Assembly: GCA_001790515.1 (NCBI GenBank)
Contig: MGCS01000008.1
Coordinates: 1-43,958 of the forward strand
Direction: 5' to 3'
Source: Candidatus Saccharibacteria bacterium RIFCSPHIGHO2_12_FULL_44_22
Lineage (GTDB): Bacteria > Patescibacteriota > Saccharimonadia > Saccharimonadales > Saccharimonadaceae
Length of the DNA stretch: 43,958 nucleotides
The translations under genes and the position numbers were made by a program. Positions within the stretch are counted from its first letter, which is position 1, and each line of letters opens with the position of its first letter. Shown here piece after piece: positions 15,658 to 23,880 of this stretch. The notes below the pieces were generated by a model. It ran no database searches and was not told the DNA's origin. It worked only from the letters and a program-made list of their open reading frames with translations.

Positions 15658-16335
15658 TTATTTAACGTCGATTTTGTACCCAAATCCACGAACTGTTTGA
15701 ATGAGAGGTGGTGTTTTGAATGGTTGATCGACTTTGGTGCGCAAATATTTGATATAGACCTCGACTGTGTTGAGGAGAATGTCTGCATCGTAATCCCAGA
15801 CATGTGAGATAATCGTTTCTTTGGAAAGTGGGCGGCCTTGATTTCGAAGCAAATATTCTAGCAACGCAAATTCTTTGCTGGTCAGTTTGATCTCTTGTCC
15901 GTCACGAGTTACCTTGAATATAGTTGTATCGAGCGTAAGATCGCCTGCGGTCAAGATGACGCTTTGTTGTTCAGTCGGGCGTCGTAGTAGCGCGCGAACG
16001 CGTGCTAATAGTTCTTCAAGTGCGAATGGTTTGACTAAATAGTCGTCTGCTCCGCTATCGAGTCCTTTTGTTTTGTCTGACGTCGTACCAAGTGCAGTCA
16101 GTAGGAGTACTGGTGTATGAATCTTTGCTTCGCGCATTGCTTTGACGATTGCGATACCGTCGTACTCACCAGGGATCATCCTGTCAAGGATCGCCAAGTC
16201 ATAAGGTTCGGTTGTTGCCATAGAATAGCCTTCGTCTCCGTCGTAGACAACGTCCACGGCAAAATTCTCTTGCTCTAGCGCACGTTTTAGCGCTCGTGCA
16301 ATTTTGTGCTCGTCTTCAACTACTAATATTCTCAT
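15658..16335 (-). CDS. OmpR/PhoB-family response regulator
   Basis: 225 residues. Receiver domain 1-115 with acidic pocket E7/D8, phospho-acceptor D51 (LAILDRMIPG), Thr at LLLTALG and Lys at YLVKPFALEELL. C-terminal winged helix 125-225 (EFALLEYLLRNQGRPLSK, TVEVYIKYLRTKV, RGFGYKI). Regulates transcription when phosphorylated by the kinase encoded next. TAATAT (16343-16348) ends 7 nt before the ATG: leaderless. Likely targets are its own operon and the ABC genes downstream. Confidence 0.94.
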   Translation of the reverse strand: MRILVVEDEHKIARALKRALEQENFAVDVVYDGDEGYSMATTEPYDLAILDRMIPGEYDGIAIVKAMREAKIHTPVLLLTALGTTSDKTKGLDSGADDYLVKPFALEELLARVRALLRRPTEQQSVILTAGDLTLDTTIFKVTRDGQEIKLTSKEFALLEYLLRNQGRPLSKETIISHVWDYDADILLNTVEVYIKYLRTKVDQPFKTPPLIQTVRGFGYKIDVK

Positions 16336-16408
16336 ACTTAATATATTACTCCCTATTGCTTATAGAACGCTGTAAGTTATTTTACAGGTTTGTACGAAAC
16401 CACAGTTT

Positions 16409-16729
16409 TTATGAATACTGCGTGCTCCAGGATTGCATTGCGTGCAATACGGGCATGAGGTCGCGACCTTTTTCGGTGAGCGAATACTCACAGCGACTAT
16501 TGCCTGTCGCATGGTCTTTGATGATAATTCCTTTATCTTCGAGCTGCGCTAATCGTGCAGAAAGCGTACGGGGGTTTATACCACCGACAAGGTCTTGTAT
16601 TTGGCAAAACCGTACCTTCTCTTCATTGATAAAAAAACGAAGAAGTTGGGGCGTCCATTTGTCGCCTAAAATATCAGTGGCTGCTTTGATGCACCCAATT
16701 TCATTATCAGTGGTTACTGTGGTCACCAT
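16409..16729 (-). CDS. HxlR-family transcriptional regulator
   Basis: 106 residues, typical HxlR length. The conserved start GCIKAATDILGDKWTPQLL includes the family Cys, often redox or aldehyde sensing. Winged-helix motifs GGINPRTLSARLAQLEDKG and YSLTEKGRDLMPVL are intact. TATAGT (16737-16742) ends 7 nt before the ATG, so the mRNA is leaderless, and a palindrome covers promoter and start (see 16728-16748), so it probably represses itself. The FAD oxidase at 16857 is upstream on the same strand and may be a target. Confidence 0.88.
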   Translation of the reverse strand: MVTTVTTDNEIGCIKAATDILGDKWTPQLLRFFINEEKVRFCQIQDLVGGINPRTLSARLAQLEDKGIIIKDHATGNSRCEYSLTEKGRDLMPVLHAMQSWSTQYS

Positions 16730-16748
16730 AATGTTTACTATACATTAT
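16728..16748. promoter_or_regulatory. Palindromic operator over the hxlR-like promoter and start
   Basis: ATAATGT (16728-16734), 7-nt centre, ACATTAT (16742-16748), exact inverted arms. The left arm contains two bases of the start codon and the right arm overlaps the -10 box. Probable autoregulatory site. Confidence 0.65.
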
Positions 16749-16856
16749 CTAGTGTCTAGCGTCAATTATCGCTTGTCCTTGAATCAAGAGGTTACCTGTC
16801 TATATTTCACGATAGAGGCATGGTCGAGTCGGATCATCAGCAGTTCAATCCCAGGT

Positions 16857-18521
16857 TTACTTAATCCATCCGTTGCTGCTTGTCGAACGAATATGTTCCA
16901 TGCTATAGTCCCATGCTGCGTCTGTCTTTTTGTGAGGGTTAAAAATATTCATTGGGTCAAATATCTCTTTCGTTTCGCGGAATAGCTGATAGATGTCATC
17001 GCCAAACATGGCCGGTAGCCATGGTCCACGGATCATGCCGTCGTTATGCTCGCCTGCAAGTGTGCCGTTGTATTCTTGTATCAGTGGTATTACTTCACGA
17101 AGCACCGGTTCTAGTTTCGCCTGTTCCTTTGGAGATTCTATGCTCATTAATGGAATGATATGGAAGTTGCCGTCACCGAAATGACCAGCAACGGTTGCAG
17201 GTAGTTTATATTTACGAATAATCTTTTGTAACCGCGGGAGAAATTCCGGGATATGCTGCGGCTGGACGGTAAGGTCATCGATGAACGGTGCTGCATATTT
17301 GTCATGGATCTTATTGCGCAGTAGGCTGAGGCTGGCGCGGCGGATTTGCCAAAATAGAGCGCTATCATAATCATCGTGTTCGATTGTTGTTTTCAGTTTG
17401 AATGTTTTCAGATCATGCTGAAGCGTCGCAATATGGGTATCTATTTCTTGAATGGTTTCACCGTCGAATTCTATCATCAGTACGGTATTTGGCATGCGAC
17501 CGTGTAGCTTTGTTGTTTGCAGTGCAAGGTGCGCCTGTTGTTTAGTCCATTCTTTGATACCTAGCTGTTTACGAAACATCTTGAAGTATTTAATGCCAAG
17601 TCCGAATGTTATATCGTCAAACCCTTCAAATGTCACTGGGTTATGTTTCATGACGAGTAGAATAATATCGGCAAGCTGCGATGCATTCTCGACGTATGCA
17701 ATCAACAGGCCGTTATGTCGAGGTTTGTGAAAGGTCTGAATTTTGATGTCAGTGACGATGCCTAGTGTACCTTGGCTGCCAGTGATAACGCGAGTTAGGT
17801 CAAATATACCAGTGTGACGATCCCAAACGTTCCACAGGCTATAGCCCATAGAATTTTTGTTAACATGCGGTTTGGCGTTTTTGATGTCATCGTAGTTTGC
17901 TTCGCATAGATCATACATTCGCCGGTAGATATCGCCTTCAAATGAATCTTCTGCCATTTTCACTTTTAATTCCGATCGGTTGATCGGTCTGATGGTATGT
18001 TCTTTTCCATCCGCCAACACAACGGTCAGCTCGCGGACTGATTGTTCTGTGTTGCCATGACGAAGTGACCGTTCACCGCCGGAATTATTACCGACCATGC
18101 CACCTATCGTACATAACGCTCGACTGGCTGGAACGCTACCGATCATTAATTGCTTTGCAGTTGTAAGGACGTCGATGTCTCGCATGTACACGCCAGGATC
18201 AACATGAAGAATGTTGTGTTGCAAACTGTGAATGGTCGTAAAGTGCCTAGTCATGTCAACCAATAACGAATTACTGATAGCGCCACCCGACATGTCAGTA
18301 CCGGCGCCGCGCGGCGTAATGGAAAGCGCTGGGTAGTCATGTTTATGAAGTGAAACGAATTGGACGAGTTTTCGTATATCAGCAGTCGATTTTGGATACA
18401 ATACTGCCTGTGGCGTTAACTCAAAAATACTTGCGTCGTGACTGTACTGCCGTCTGATTTTTGGAGTTGTATTTATTTCGCCGTCAAAAACCTCACCCAG
18501 TGCCGAAATAAATGTTTGCAT
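16857..18521 (-). CDS. FAD-linked oxidase, GlcD/D-lactate dehydrogenase-like
   Basis: 554 residues. Residues 30-230 form the FAD-binding type 4 (PCMH) domain with PRGAGTDMSGGAISNSL and GSVPASRALCTIGGMVGNNS. The C-terminal FAD-oxidase domain has GHFGDGNFHI and AGEHNDGMIRGPWL, which bind a 2-hydroxyacid in relatives. Relatives oxidise D-lactate, glycolate or D-2-hydroxyglutarate; the exact substrate cannot be told. No Fe-S domain is fused. No signal peptide. TACTAT (18530-18535) ends 8 nt before the ATG: leaderless. In a fermentative symbiont this could use host D-lactate. Confidence 0.88.
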   Translation of the reverse strand: MQTFISALGEVFDGEINTTPKIRRQYSHDASIFELTPQAVLYPKSTADIRKLVQFVSLHKHDYPALSITPRGAGTDMSGGAISNSLLVDMTRHFTTIHSLQHNILHVDPGVYMRDIDVLTTAKQLMIGSVPASRALCTIGGMVGNNSGGERSLRHGNTEQSVRELTVVLADGKEHTIRPINRSELKVKMAEDSFEGDIYRRMYDLCEANYDDIKNAKPHVNKNSMGYSLWNVWDRHTGIFDLTRVITGSQGTLGIVTDIKIQTFHKPRHNGLLIAYVENASQLADIILLVMKHNPVTFEGFDDITFGLGIKYFKMFRKQLGIKEWTKQQAHLALQTTKLHGRMPNTVLMIEFDGETIQEIDTHIATLQHDLKTFKLKTTIEHDDYDSALFWQIRRASLSLLRNKIHDKYAAPFIDDLTVQPQHIPEFLPRLQKIIRKYKLPATVAGHFGDGNFHIIPLMSIESPKEQAKLEPVLREVIPLIQEYNGTLAGEHNDGMIRGPWLPAMFGDDIYQLFRETKEIFDPMNIFNPHKKTDAAWDYSMEHIRSTSSNGWIK

Positions 18522-18578
18522 ATGTATTTATAGTACCGTAATCATAAGCGCTTTGTCGAGGTGTCTTTACGATTGAAG

Positions 18579-19799
18579 CTACAAAGTTTTTTTCGCAAAG
18601 ATTGTCTTGAGAGACAGGCGCTTTGAATATTCAAGTGCACCATAGCGGAACATACGGATTGCTATCGACAATGCAACGACCGCACTGACAGCGAGGATTC
18701 CTATGCCTAAGACGACATCAAACGTTGTCAAATTGCCGATTGCATTCCGTAGCATCAACGGGATTGGGGCGGTTAGCGGGAAGAATGTCAGAAAGCGGAC
18801 GATTGGTGAATCTGGCTGTGAAAAGAATAGAGTTACCGCGTATAGTGGTCCAAATATGAACACCATTGCAATGCCAAAGAACCCGCCCGCCTCTTTGGCA
18901 GTTGGTGATGCCGCGCCAATACCAACCAGCATACCGGTAAATAATAAGAAGCTAAATAGGAACAGTACCGCACCAATGGCGATGCGAACTGGATCGAGTG
19001 GAATTGATGTTAGGTCAAAGCTTGGTAGTTGTAACTGTTCTCTAAACAGTAAATATATGACTAGCACCGGAACAAGCACAATAAAGGCTTGTATTGCTGC
19101 AAGGACAAGGAGCGATATGATCTTACCGATGATCAAAACGCGAGCCTCGATAGTTGTAAGTACCATTTCGATGACACGATTTTCTTTTTCTTCGGTAGTG
19201 CTGGTTAACATTTGATTGCCGAACATTGCGATCAAGAAATAGAACATGACAAGGAAGATACCAGGCGCAATCAACTCTTTGATGCCGTCGAATTGTCGAC
19301 CATCCTTGTATGTGGCCGCACTAAAGCCGACGGTGTCTTGCAGGATAGCGGTTGTTTGTGGATCAACATTCGAGGCGACAGATTGTTGAAGCAGTAATTT
19401 TGCAACGGCTTCGTATTTTCCGTTATTAAAAAGTCCGACATCTTCACCGTATACCTCTACTCTATCTCTGGAAAGGTCACTCGGATAGTAGAAATATGCA
19501 TCAAGTGTCCCATTCGATACCTTGTCGATCGTTGCCTGTTTCTGGCTTTCGGCTACACGCTGCGCTTCGTACTGGCTAGATATAGTTTCGGGGATTACAT
19601 TTGACGCGTCTGTTATTGCAATGCTAAACTTTTCGTTTTTTGCGTTTTCAGCAACTTCGTCAGACGATTTGTTCGAAAAGAAGATGACAGCAACAACGAC
19701 TGCAATAATCACCGGGAATGATAACGCTGTAATCCAAAACGACTTTTTCTTTAATGAGCGGATGACTTCAAATCGAAAAACGGTACCTAAATTGTGCAT
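18579..19799 (-). CDS. ABC-2 type permease, NatB-like
   Basis: 406 residues. TM1 (SFWITALSFPVIIAVVVAVIFF) is followed by a ~150-residue extracytoplasmic domain, then five or more TM helices, with the NatB-like GNQMLTSTTEEKENRVIEMVLT before them. The family exports Na+ or other substrates with a NatA-type ATPase. The ATG overlaps the stop of the ATPase gene (TAATG at 19797-19801) with GAGGAGGTGA upstream, so translation is coupled. Confidence 0.88.
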   Translation of the reverse strand: MHNLGTVFRFEVIRSLKKKSFWITALSFPVIIAVVVAVIFFSNKSSDEVAENAKNEKFSIAITDASNVIPETISSQYEAQRVAESQKQATIDKVSNGTLDAYFYYPSDLSRDRVEVYGEDVGLFNNGKYEAVAKLLLQQSVASNVDPQTTAILQDTVGFSAATYKDGRQFDGIKELIAPGIFLVMFYFLIAMFGNQMLTSTTEEKENRVIEMVLTTIEARVLIIGKIISLLVLAAIQAFIVLVPVLVIYLLFREQLQLPSFDLTSIPLDPVRIAIGAVLFLFSFLLFTGMLVGIGAASPTAKEAGGFFGIAMVFIFGPLYAVTLFFSQPDSPIVRFLTFFPLTAPIPLMLRNAIGNLTTFDVVLGIGILAVSAVVALSIAIRMFRYGALEYSKRLSLKTIFAKKTL

Positions 19800-20593
19800 T
19801 ACTTCACCTCCTCGTGCGTATGGTCTTGTTCGGTATTCTCATCACCGTATACCGAAATAAATATATCATCAAGAGACATGCCACCGTGTTCTTTTTTGAC
19901 CTCGGCGATCGTACCATAGGCATGAGCCTTGCCGTCCTTGAGCAAGATAATCCGATCACACAATCGTTCCACTTCTTCCATTTGGTGAGTGACAAAAATG
20001 ACCGTCGCACCTGCGTTTTGATGTTCTTCGATAATATCCATAAGTAGTCGCCTGTTGACTGGGTCGAAACCTTTTGTTGGTTCGTCGAGTATCAACAGCT
20101 CGGGATCATTCATAATTGTAATTCCAAGCTGAATCTTTTGTTGCTGACCGCCAGATAGTTTGCCGAGTGTTGTCTTTGCTTTATCGGTCAGCTTTACTCG
20201 CTCCAAATACGCGTCAGATCGCTGTTTGGCATCTGTTTTAGACAAGCCTTTTAACTGACCAAAATAGACCATGACGTCGATAACTGATTCGTTTTTGTAA
20301 AGTCCACGCTCTTCTGGCAGGTAGCCTAGTTTTGTTCCACTTGCTACATTGAACGGCTTGCCGTCGATCAGTAACGTGCCGCCAGTCGGTTGATAAATTC
20401 CTAGCAATGAGCGAATCGTCGTTGTTTTGCCAGACCCATTACTTCCTAAAAACCCAAATACTTCGCCTCGTTGGACTTCAAACGACAGATCTTTGATGAC
20501 TGTTTTGCCGCCAAAATCCATCCTAAAGTTATCGATTGTTACAATTGCTTCCGTGCTGTTTGTTCTCGACTTTGTGGCTGTAGCGTCGGGCAT
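19799..20593 (-). CDS. ABC transporter ATP-binding protein, NatA-like
   Basis: 264 residues from ATG 20593, preferred over TTG 20602 because AGGAG lies 9 nt upstream of the ATG but directly abuts the TTG. Walker A GFLGSNGSGKTTTIRS, signature LSGGQQQKIQLGITI, Walker B ELLILDEPTKGFDPV, switch His VTHQMEE. The C-terminal region after residue 220 is typical of drug/sodium ABC-2 ATPases. A -10 TACAAT precedes a short leader. Works with the following permease. Confidence 0.92.
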   Translation of the reverse strand: MPDATATKSRTNSTEAIVTIDNFRMDFGGKTVIKDLSFEVQRGEVFGFLGSNGSGKTTTIRSLLGIYQPTGGTLLIDGKPFNVASGTKLGYLPEERGLYKNESVIDVMVYFGQLKGLSKTDAKQRSDAYLERVKLTDKAKTTLGKLSGGQQQKIQLGITIMNDPELLILDEPTKGFDPVNRRLLMDIIEEHQNAGATVIFVTHQMEEVERLCDRIILLKDGKAHAYGTIAEVKKEHGGMSLDDIFISVYGDENTEQDHTHEEVK

Positions 20594-20650
20594 GTTGGTC
20601 AACTCCTGATTATTCTTTTATTGTATCATCGGATGGCTTTGTTGTCTGTA

Positions 20651-21025
20651 CTATTGTAATGCTTGTTCGTCTGAATTCAGTTTTGATAATCGTGATTGTA
20701 ATGTCTGCATATGATCAGTTAAACCTTGGATCTGTTGCTGTGTTGTATCAATATCCTGCAGTATGGGGTCACGTTGCTGCCTAATCTGATCAATGCGCTG
20801 CTGCAGGTCATCGGCTTCTTGCTGATGTCGATCAAGCGCCTGTTGGAACATCATTGCTTTTTGGTCGTAGTCTGCCGCGCGCTTTTGACTGTCAGCGATA
20901 CGCTGCTGATCTGTCTCTGGATTTAAAGATGCAGCCGTGCTACGCTCGCGTTCTGCTTGTTTTTGCTCTTCGGTAATTTTACGACGCTCATCTTCGATAT
21001 TTTGAAAAATAGATTGCAGACCCAT
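20651..21025 (-). CDS. Coiled-coil hypothetical protein
   Basis: 124 residues, almost entirely Gln/Glu/Arg-rich heptads (QQRIADSQKRAADYDQK, DLQQRIDQIRQQRDP, LQSRLSKLNSDEQALQ), with one break (RDPILQDID). Probably a long antiparallel coiled-coil hairpin. AGGAG lies 8 nt before the ATG, inside the end of the upstream 51-residue gene. It could be a scaffold or a chaperone-like (prefoldin-shaped) protein; no family is recognised. Confidence 0.65.
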   Translation of the reverse strand: MGLQSIFQNIEDERRKITEEQKQAERERSTAASLNPETDQQRIADSQKRAADYDQKAMMFQQALDRHQQEADDLQQRIDQIRQQRDPILQDIDTTQQQIQGLTDHMQTLQSRLSKLNSDEQALQ

Positions 21026-21027
21026 GA

Positions 21028-21183
21028 TTACACTCCTATATCACTTAAATCAAATCCATAATCTTCGAGCGCTGTTACGACAAGCTCTTTGTCTCCAGAC
21101 TTGTATTCGTGCGCAAGTGCATCAAGAAAAGTCCCAGCGTTTTCATATATTTCACCACCAAATTCATATATTGCGTGTTCCAT
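21028..21183 (-). CDS. 51-residue hypothetical protein
   Basis: Short gene with AAGGAG 7 nt before ATG 21183 and TATACA as -10 about 20 nt upstream. The product is acidic (MEHAIYEFGGEIYENAG, then FLDALAHEYKSGDKELV, then LEDYGFDLSDIGV) and looks helical. Its stop is 2 nt before the coiled-coil gene's ATG, so both form one operon and may bind each other. No family recognised. Confidence 0.6.
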   Translation of the reverse strand: MEHAIYEFGGEIYENAGTFLDALAHEYKSGDKELVVTALEDYGFDLSDIGV

Positions 21184-21293
21184 GTTTTCTCCTTGTTTCA
21201 TAAATTGTATAGTTGTTGCCAGTTGTAGTCCGTAAAATATCTAACAGCCAGTTGGTTTGCTATACTAGTTGTATAACGAATTGGAGGCTGCAT

Positions 21294-21665
21294 ATGGCAT
21301 TAGAGGGAACAAAATTAGATGGGTTTGAACCACGATCAAACGTTGCAGAATTAGAGATTATTGATATTGTTGAAGGAACGGGCGATGAAGTACCTGTTGG
21401 CGCGACAATCACGGCGCACTACACAGGGGCGCTGGTTGCTGACGGAACGATATTCCAGAGTTCAAAAGATTTTGGCAATCCTATCTCGTTCGGACTGAAT
21501 CAAGTGATCAAAGGCTGGACTGACGGAGTACCTGGTATGAAAGTTGGCGGTACTCGTCGCTTGATTATCCCTGCAGCGCAAGCATATGGCGCCAGTTCGC
21601 CATCTGCAAACATTCCCGCGAATTCTGATTTGGTATTTGATATCGAGCTTACGGCTATCAACTAG
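21294..21665 (+). CDS. FKBP-type peptidyl-prolyl isomerase
   Basis: 123 residues from ATG 21294; GGAGG lies 6 nt upstream and an extended -10 (TGC-TATACT) near 21261. Single FKBP domain with ITAHYTGALVADGTIFQSS, PISFGLNQVIKGWTDGVPGMKVGG and RRLIIPAAQAYG, the canonical pocket residues (Tyr, Asp, Phe, Trp, Tyr). No signal peptide or membrane anchor, so cytosolic folding is likely. Catalyses cis-trans proline isomerisation. Confidence 0.94.
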   Translation: MALEGTKLDGFEPRSNVAELEIIDIVEGTGDEVPVGATITAHYTGALVADGTIFQSSKDFGNPISFGLNQVIKGWTDGVPGMKVGGTRRLIIPAAQAYGASSPSANIPANSDLVFDIELTAIN

Positions 21666-21756
21666 GTGTATACTGGATAGCAGGAGAAGTTTACGCATTA
21701 TGAGCAAGTAAAAACTTTTATACGAGCAATATTGACTGCATAATGAAAGGATTTTT

Positions 21757-21822
21757 ATGGCCGAAAAAAAACTGCATCGAAAAGAAGTAAAAAAGAAAAA
21801 ACAAGTAAAGACTGACGTTTAA
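21757..21822 (+). CDS. 21-residue lysine-rich micro-protein
   Basis: ATG 21757 follows AAAGGA by 5 nt and CATAAT (near 21740) serves as -10. The peptide (MAEKKLHRKEVKKKKQVKTD then V) is about half Lys/Arg. A strong terminator follows 17 nt after the stop, so promoter, ribosome site, frame and terminator form a complete tiny unit. It may be a nucleic-acid or ribosome-associated peptide; no family is recognised. Confidence 0.5.
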   Translation: MAEKKLHRKEVKKKKQVKTDV

Positions 21823-21839
21823 TCTTTAGTACATTTCCA

Positions 21840-21871
21840 AATACCTCGCAACTACTTGCGAGGTATTTTTT
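21840..21871. terminator. Bidirectional terminator
   Basis: AATACCTCGCAA-CTAC-TTGCGAGGTATT plus TTTT. A 12-bp perfect stem with a T-run on the plus strand; also overlaps the end of the minus gene at 21870. Confidence 0.9.
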
Positions 21872-22820
21872 ATGCAACGCGAAGTTTCTCTGCTGTGGCG
21901 ACTCGTCGTTTGTACGTGTTCTTACGTCGTTTGTTTATGTCGGCGGGTTCTATGTTGTGACGGAAATATGGGCCATAATCCCACGGTTCGCTAGTGGCGA
22001 CGTGTGCTAATATTCTGGCTATATTCTTTGGGTGGCTTTGGGCGATTATTTCCTTGTGATCTGCAAAAATAGTCGTGTCAGGTGTATATGCCATGTAGTT
22101 TTCTTTGTGCCATTCAAACGCGTATATGTATTTACGATGAAGGCTAGCGAGATGTTCATGAGTGTCCTTATCGATGTTACTTCGAGGATCAATTTCGGAT
22201 CCAGGAACAACTGCCCCACTTTGGATTGACTGGCGACGTATGCCAAACCCTCTACCTGTCTGGTCGGTCAGCAGCGCAGCGCGGTATAGTGCGAGACTCA
22301 GGTTGGCGCCGCGCAGATGGTCTTTACTGTAGCTAAGGTCTGGAACGATTGTGTCTGCATATATGTTTGTTTTCACGACGTGTATTAGTTGCGGCTCTTT
22401 CATTTTGCGTTCAGGATTGTCACAAAATGCAAAAAAACCTTCTGGGTTGAGACTGCCAGCTTTTTTATGAAGCTTTACTTCTTGTGTATGATCGACATTG
22501 TCATCATAGCGACGAATCATTGAACTTTCGAATCCATTAGCGTCTATATAGTGTTTTCGATACCTGCGAGGAAAACGATACCCTGGTTTGAATAGGCTTT
22601 TTAGGTCGAATGCGAGTGCCGGGATGTCAACCACCGGGCGAGTGTCTGGATCGACAAGCGGAACTGTACGAAGTTCAAAATCAAATTCACCGGTTTTGGT
22701 CGTTTTTAGATTGCCATTGTCGTCGAGGTACGTTTCTGCGGCCTCGTCAGTCCAAAATTCGCGCTCGGGGATGTAAGAATTTGATACGTCATGGCGTGGC
22801 GCATCAAATCTATGCATCAT
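21870..22820 (-). CDS. Hypothetical cytosolic protein
   Basis: 316 residues, no family recognised. Charged and His/Arg/Tyr-rich throughout; a proline- and Arg-rich middle (KPGYRFPRRYRKHYID), a helical region (GANLSLALYRAALLTDQ), a His-rich stretch (DTHEHLASLHRKYIYAFEW) and a basic tail (KRRKNTYKRRVATAEKL). No signal or membrane segment. The start is less clear than elsewhere: GGAG lies 12 nt upstream and no -10 at leaderless distance is seen. The basic tail suggests nucleic-acid contact; this is weak inference. Confidence 0.6.
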   Translation of the reverse strand: MMHRFDAPRHDVSNSYIPEREFWTDEAAETYLDDNGNLKTTKTGEFDFELRTVPLVDPDTRPVVDIPALAFDLKSLFKPGYRFPRRYRKHYIDANGFESSMIRRYDDNVDHTQEVKLHKKAGSLNPEGFFAFCDNPERKMKEPQLIHVVKTNIYADTIVPDLSYSKDHLRGANLSLALYRAALLTDQTGRGFGIRRQSIQSGAVVPGSEIDPRSNIDKDTHEHLASLHRKYIYAFEWHKENYMAYTPDTTIFADHKEIIAQSHPKNIARILAHVATSEPWDYGPYFRHNIEPADINKRRKNTYKRRVATAEKLRVA

Positions 22821-22950
22821 TTAGTCAGCTAGCTCCGCATAGTCTGTATTGCTCATGTTAATCAAAGTGTACGAGATCTTTCTTAGATGGTCAATATGTG
22901 GATGTAGGATAATTAACAGAAATCTGTATGTAGTTGAGTATACTAACTAT

Positions 22951-23232
22951 ATGACTAAAACGACAGAAGAATTCAAGATCAATGGCGAGCAGCTAGTTGG
23001 CAAGGTGAAGCAACTAGTAAAAGAAGGTAATGTTCGCCGTATTATAATCAAGAATAAAGACGGCAAGACGTTAGTAGAGCTTCCATTGACGATTGGTGTT
23101 GTAGGGGCTATTTTTGCACCTGCTCTTGCTGCTGTCGGTGCGGTTGCTGCATTAGTAACCGAGTGTACTGTTGTTGTTGAGCGTGATGGGTCTAAAAAAG
23201 AAGATGCAGTTGAAGGTGAAGTAGTTAAGTAA
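22951..23232 (+). CDS. DUF4342 domain protein
   Basis: 93 residues from ATG 22951; TATACT (22939-22944) ends 6 nt upstream, leaderless. The pattern fits DUF4342: an amphipathic helix (EQLVGKVKQLVKEGNVRRII), a beta hairpin (KNKDGKTLVELPLTIGVVG), a hydrophobic stretch (AIFAPALAAVGAVAALV) and an acidic end. Related proteins are often next to UBA-like or stress genes, but function is not established. Likely membrane-associated through the hydrophobic segment. Confidence 0.82.
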   Translation: MTKTTEEFKINGEQLVGKVKQLVKEGNVRRIIIKNKDGKTLVELPLTIGVVGAIFAPALAAVGAVAALVTECTVVVERDGSKKEDAVEGEVVK

Positions 23233-23241
23233 CAGCTATTT

Positions 23242-23796
23242 TTAACTGGCTGCAAATGATTGTTCAGCCAAGTAGAGTTTTTGATTCTCGCTATCTGTTC
23301 CTATCAAAAAGTAACCGACCATATACAACGGAATATTATATCTTGTAGGGCGGATCAATCCTGTGTTATTTTGTTCCAGGCCAACTCTTTTTAGTGCTGT
23401 CATTGCGATCGATTCGAGTATTGGGACGTGGTTGATGTATTTCTCGCTGACATCCATGATCTTGCCCGCTAGCTCATCGCCTTCGATATGGTGAGACTGG
23501 CGATCCATTTGGCGTGGCCCTGGTGATATGAACTCAGATCCAGCTGCCTCTGCGATTTTGGCAGCAGCAAATATTGCTTCTGGCATCTTTGAGTCCATAG
23601 TCAAGCCTGAGCCTGGCGTCAAAATATCATAGAGCTGATGAGCATAAAAGACGAGGCCTTCGTGAACGTCTGGACTAACTACGGGCAGATACGTATGCTT
23701 GTCTTCGTATGACGTCTTTAGTTCATTTTGGATATGGTCGCTGTTTAGTGTGATGCGGTTTGTAAGTAGTCTGTCTGGCGATGGTACATTGGACAT
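23242..23796 (-). CDS. Hypothetical protein, possibly the same orphan family (member 4)
   Basis: 184 residues from ATG 23796; TATACT (23804-23809) ends 7 nt upstream, leaderless. Helical, no known family. YMVGYFLIGTDSENQKLY near the C-terminus weakly recalls the glycine/aromatic motifs of the 2782, 3902 and 6929 proteins. HEGLVFYAHQLYDIL and AIFAAAKIAEAAGSEF form helices. Cytosolic. Membership in the family is the least certain of the four. Confidence 0.55.
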   Translation of the reverse strand: MSNVPSPDRLLTNRITLNSDHIQNELKTSYEDKHTYLPVVSPDVHEGLVFYAHQLYDILTPGSGLTMDSKMPEAIFAAAKIAEAAGSEFISPGPRQMDRQSHHIEGDELAGKIMDVSEKYINHVPILESIAMTALKRVGLEQNNTGLIRPTRYNIPLYMVGYFLIGTDSENQKLYLAEQSFAAS

Positions 23797-23833
23797 AATT
23801 ATGAGTATATTACTATCATTTTGACGTAAATGC

Positions 23834-23869
23834 AAATAGAGGCCTCCTCTGCAGGAAGCCTCTATTTTT
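23834..23869. terminator. Bidirectional terminator
   Basis: AAATAGAGGC/GCCTCTATTT arms with a small bulge around a TGCAGA-type loop; T-run on the plus strand. Lies after the 23881-24126 gene on the minus strand and just upstream of the 23796 start. Confidence 0.8.
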
Positions 23870-23880
23870 CTCTATGCTGT

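Noticed and set aside
16790-16860. AGTTCAATCCCAGG resembling a tRNA T-loop
   Set aside because: No acceptor stem, anticodon arm or D arm of proper size could be matched; it is likely chance near the end of the FAD oxidase gene.
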